From Reticulitermes lucifugus (Eukaryota > Arthropoda > Insecta > Blattodea > Rhinotermitidae), in contig JAKCWW010000222.1 of assembly GCA_026260175.1 (NCBI GenBank), positions 35,518 through 99,517 of the forward strand: a stretch of DNA of 64,000 bases, written 5' to 3'. The notes beneath the pieces are model-generated. The model was not told where the DNA came from, ran no database searches, and saw only the letters and a list, made by a program, of their open reading frames with translations. The stretch's first letter is position 1, and each line of letters starts with the position of its first letter. Shown piece by piece: positions 61,501 to 64,000 of this stretch. Position numbers and translations under genes: made by a program.

Positions 61501-63729
61501 ACCATTTTTGCAATCCCAGTGGCCTGCAGGAGTTGCAATGATGGGCCAAGTGAAATTGATCTTGTAAAGGTCATATAGATCTATACCCTGTTGTGAAGAG
61601 TCCGGAGTTGCCCAAGTTACTTCACTGTCCACATTGAGCCTGGCGTACTCAATATTTGTATAATGGCCAGTACTCCACACAATCCAGTGGTGTCTGGTGT
61701 TCAGGTAACGTTGATCAGAACTCTGAAAACAATTCAGGCTTGACGCAGTGCGAAGTTTTTCGGTGCTATGAACGTTGGACATCAGGCAGAATTGGAATTC
61801 TGGTTCTTTGAGATTTATTTGTTTAGTACGAGTAGCTAGAGTACATTCATTACCTTTTGTTAGACATGTCTGACTTCTGTGTTACAAAAGTTAAACAGGA
61901 AATTATATCCAAAGGGAAGGTTTTCATGAATTTCGGAGAGTTACAAAGCATTCCAACAGTGTGCTCAGGTCATGTGTTTGTAATAAAATACAGCATGGGG
62001 ATTATATTAAAAATGCTAATAATCTAGACTATTTAAATGAAGAAAGTCGTTTTGTACATTTGGTTTAAATGCTAAACTAGTGTAAAGTCTATAAATATAC
62101 GTACATAAAACAAGAATTCTTTTTAGTCACCTCATTGAAGGCTTCTTTGCTTGAGTCACAATCATAATCCATGAAAATCCCAAACTTGTAATAGTCTGCT
62201 GTGTAAGTGCTGCGTTTCCATTTGACGTATGGGTTCTGAGCCGGGAATGCCGAACCGCTTCCTTGACTAGAAACTGTCCAAAATTTTCCAGAAGACTGCA
62301 AAGATTTTGCGAGCAAGATGGAGTCTAAAATATAAAATATTTGACCATGAAAAATCTATATTATAAAACAAGCACCAAAATATCACCCATGTGTGTAAAA
62401 TGTTGTTTTCTTTTATTCGAATTACGGGAATATCACTTCAGAGAGGAAATGTCCATTTAATTACAAGAAATGGAATTCTGTAATTTCTGCTATGCAAATA
62501 TCGGAAATACAAGGTTGATCACAAGTTTAACCACACTATATGCATCTGAACCACTACCATTCACTGTTCTGAAGGGTTTTACCATCGGCTTCTGCTCCAT
62601 TAAGGCAACACACCTTCTGCTGGAGGGTAGGAGCAAATTCCCAAAACTTAACAAGTCAATAAATCCAGAAAGGACTCTGAGACAGAGAGACCAAAAGGAG
62701 CTGTCCTGACAACATCTCCGTAATTATTCACCGAATATATTCTTCTTCCATGATTAAAGTTATAACTTTTACTACGAGATGTGACCTGCGTCACGGAAGT
62801 TTTACTGCAAATTGAATATGTTAGATATGCTGACTTGTTAGTATGCAGAGTCATCCTAAAAGAATGCCGGTACTTATGTTTAAATGTTTTTTGATATTAG
62901 TATACTGAAGAACAAACCATACTGTTTTGGAGGGCGGCTTCCTTATACTCGTATTTCCCGTTCGTAATTTGACCTACTTTTAATATGGAATTCATCCTTT
63001 GCCGCAATAATTCTTGTGTGCTATGGCTGCATAATACAACAATTCTTGTTCTTAACTCTTGTAGCTACATCCTTTTTAAGAGTACACTTTTATCTACATA
63101 ACCCCCCCCCCATTAATGTTGTATTACAGACTTACAACTCCGGAACCCCGTATATATTTACGGTCTTCTGGATCCGTTGTCGTGTTTTATTCTTACTTAA
63201 GTACCAATGTTGCCGAAGAATCTTTCACGCATTTCTGAATATATTTCAATCTAAGAGGAAATATGCAAGCAGGAAAAAATTTTCGTACATTACATAAGGA
63301 GGGCTTCTTTATTTATTCTGCGTGATGAAATAAAGCAGATTAGCGTGGGCTGTACTTCGGATGCGGAATTTACGGAATGCATATTGCGTACAAAATTTTG
63401 GTGGGAAGCCTCTTGAAAAGCGGCCAACTGAACGGAAAAAAGGTTATGAAAACAATATTACGATGGTTCTTAAGATATAGATTCTGAGGTTGGGAGGCAG
63501 GTAACATGAATGGAGGTATTACCCAGTACCTGGCGGTGGTGTTACTTAAAACCTCCAGGTTCGATTAACAGAGAAACTTACCGTGTATGTTGCACGTGAA
63601 GCTTCTAACCACACGAACTCCTTTGTGAGAGAAATAATCTCTTACTAAGTCTATCGTTGAATTGTCGATGTTACCAAATACCAAATTGCTTAGAAACGAA
63701 AGGAAGAGCAATATTGTTGTCATGTTCAT
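52483..63729 (-). CDS. Ir75: Ionotropic receptor, Ir75 group, copy 4 (ten coding exons, complete)
   Basis: Coding exons: 63729-63582, 62324-62131, 61722-61423, 60378-60245, 58875-58702, 58090-57867, 57178-56967, 55927-55644, 53420-53226, 52594-52483. The sum is 1977 nt, exactly 658 codons plus stop, near the usual IR length. Start MNMTTILLFLSFLSN is a signal peptide. This is the most divergent copy. Exon 3 has LRRNNLHR in place of the RR-x-(D)LRG motif. Exon 4 begins VFNYSMVVDN rather than VNNIP and is 9 nt longer. Exon 5 has S1 Arg in RARDVAADF. M1 is followed by pore SWSATMLATVGAVSEQG. M3 reads YYGGGIVSSLLT. S2 has VFQIE and EKCAL. Exon 8 must splice at a weak donor, TATGG then GTTGGT, to keep frame with exon 9. 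Exon 10 follows a good acceptor (TTGCACACAG), fits phase 2, and encodes a basic tail ending ETFWLP and a stop. The gene may bind a different ligand from the other three; that is inference. Confidence 0.9.
56777..56870. repeat. Compound trinucleotide repeat
   Basis: ACG, AAC, AGC and GAC units in series, in intron 7 of IR copy 4. Confidence 0.85.
57296..57704. mobile_element. hAT-type MITE with 8-bp target-site duplication
   Basis: Ends CGGCCGTTCCCAACA and, in reverse complement, CAGTGGCTCCCAACCTC are imperfect terminal inverted repeats of the common hAT form CAGTGGTTCCCAAC. Exact copies of CTGTACAC flank it at 57288-57295 and 57705-57712. The 409-bp body has no transposase. Lies in intron 6 of IR copy 4. 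Confidence 0.85.
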
Positions 63730-64000
63730 CGCTACAGATTCTCTGTTTCTGCTTGCAATTCTGAATTATTATCAAATGCTCTAATACGCGTTCCTCCTTA
63801 ATTCATACGAACGTGTACCATGTCTTAGATATGATGGGCATCAGAATTTCATTGCCCACTCTAGGACTGAGGTTGCATGCCAGTATAGCATTTACGGGGA
63901 GCTTTAAAACATTAAAGAAGTAGCAATTGTGAGAAGGCTGTTTTGTAGAACCATATTTAGATCTTATAGTTCTAGGCTTGACTATTTTCTTGATATATTT
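63730..64000. other. Region upstream of IR copy 4
   Basis: Promoter side of copy 4. No clear TATA element or further IR exon is visible in these 271 bases. Confidence 0.5.

Noticed and set aside
1-64000. CRISPR array, bacterial operon or other prokaryotic system
   Set aside because: The genes have spliceosomal introns and the repeats are eukaryotic; the tandem arrays have no spacer-repeat pattern of CRISPR type.

Overview
This window looks like nuclear DNA from an insect. It carries multi-exon genes with GT-AG introns, insect-type chemoreceptor proteins, many tRNA-derived SINEs, and mariner, hAT and Penelope-like remnants. The long introns, AT-rich unique sequence and repeat load suit a cockroach or termite (Blattodea), but the species is an inference. 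Two runs of N (25546-25632 and 36300-36349) are assembly gaps.

The main content is a head-to-tail array of four ionotropic receptor (IR) genes of the Ir75 type, all on the minus strand. From right to left, which is 5' to 3' for the genes, they are copy 4 (63729-52483), copy 3 (47934-37411), copy 2 (34098-22806) and copy 1 (20525-9892). Each has the same nine coding exons with the same order and nearly the same phases. Five exon lengths are identical in all four copies (exon 1 148 nt, exon 5 174, exon 7 212) or in three of four (exon 4 125, exon 8 269). All reading frames are open. Copy 4 also has a convincing tenth exon with a stop codon, giving 658 residues. The last exon of the other three could not be placed securely. 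Copies 1 and 2 are most alike, copy 3 is intermediate and copy 4 is most divergent, so likeness follows map order.

Each predicted protein has a signal peptide, an IR amino-terminal region, a split ligand-binding domain (S1 in exons 3-5, S2 in exon 8), M1 and the pore loop in exon 6, M3 in exon 7, and the last membrane segment in exon 9. The glutamate-receptor S1 arginine and S2 acidic residue are kept in all four. The pore residue matching the AMPA-receptor Q/R site is Glu in copies 1, 2 and 4 but Gln in copy 3. From family knowledge these are tuning subunits that probably assemble with a co-receptor such as Ir8a in sensory cilia to detect acids or amines; the ligands are not known from sequence.

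Introns and intergenic DNA hold at least five tRNA-derived SINE families, an internally deleted mariner with both ends, a mariner 3' relic, a hAT MITE with perfect 8-bp target duplications, a micro-MITE, Penelope-like inverted repeats, a non-LTR reverse-transcriptase remnant, microsatellites and two unusual tandem arrays. Those two arrays contain repeated copies of copy 3's own splice-acceptor segments. The leftmost 9.9 kb has no recognisable intact gene.
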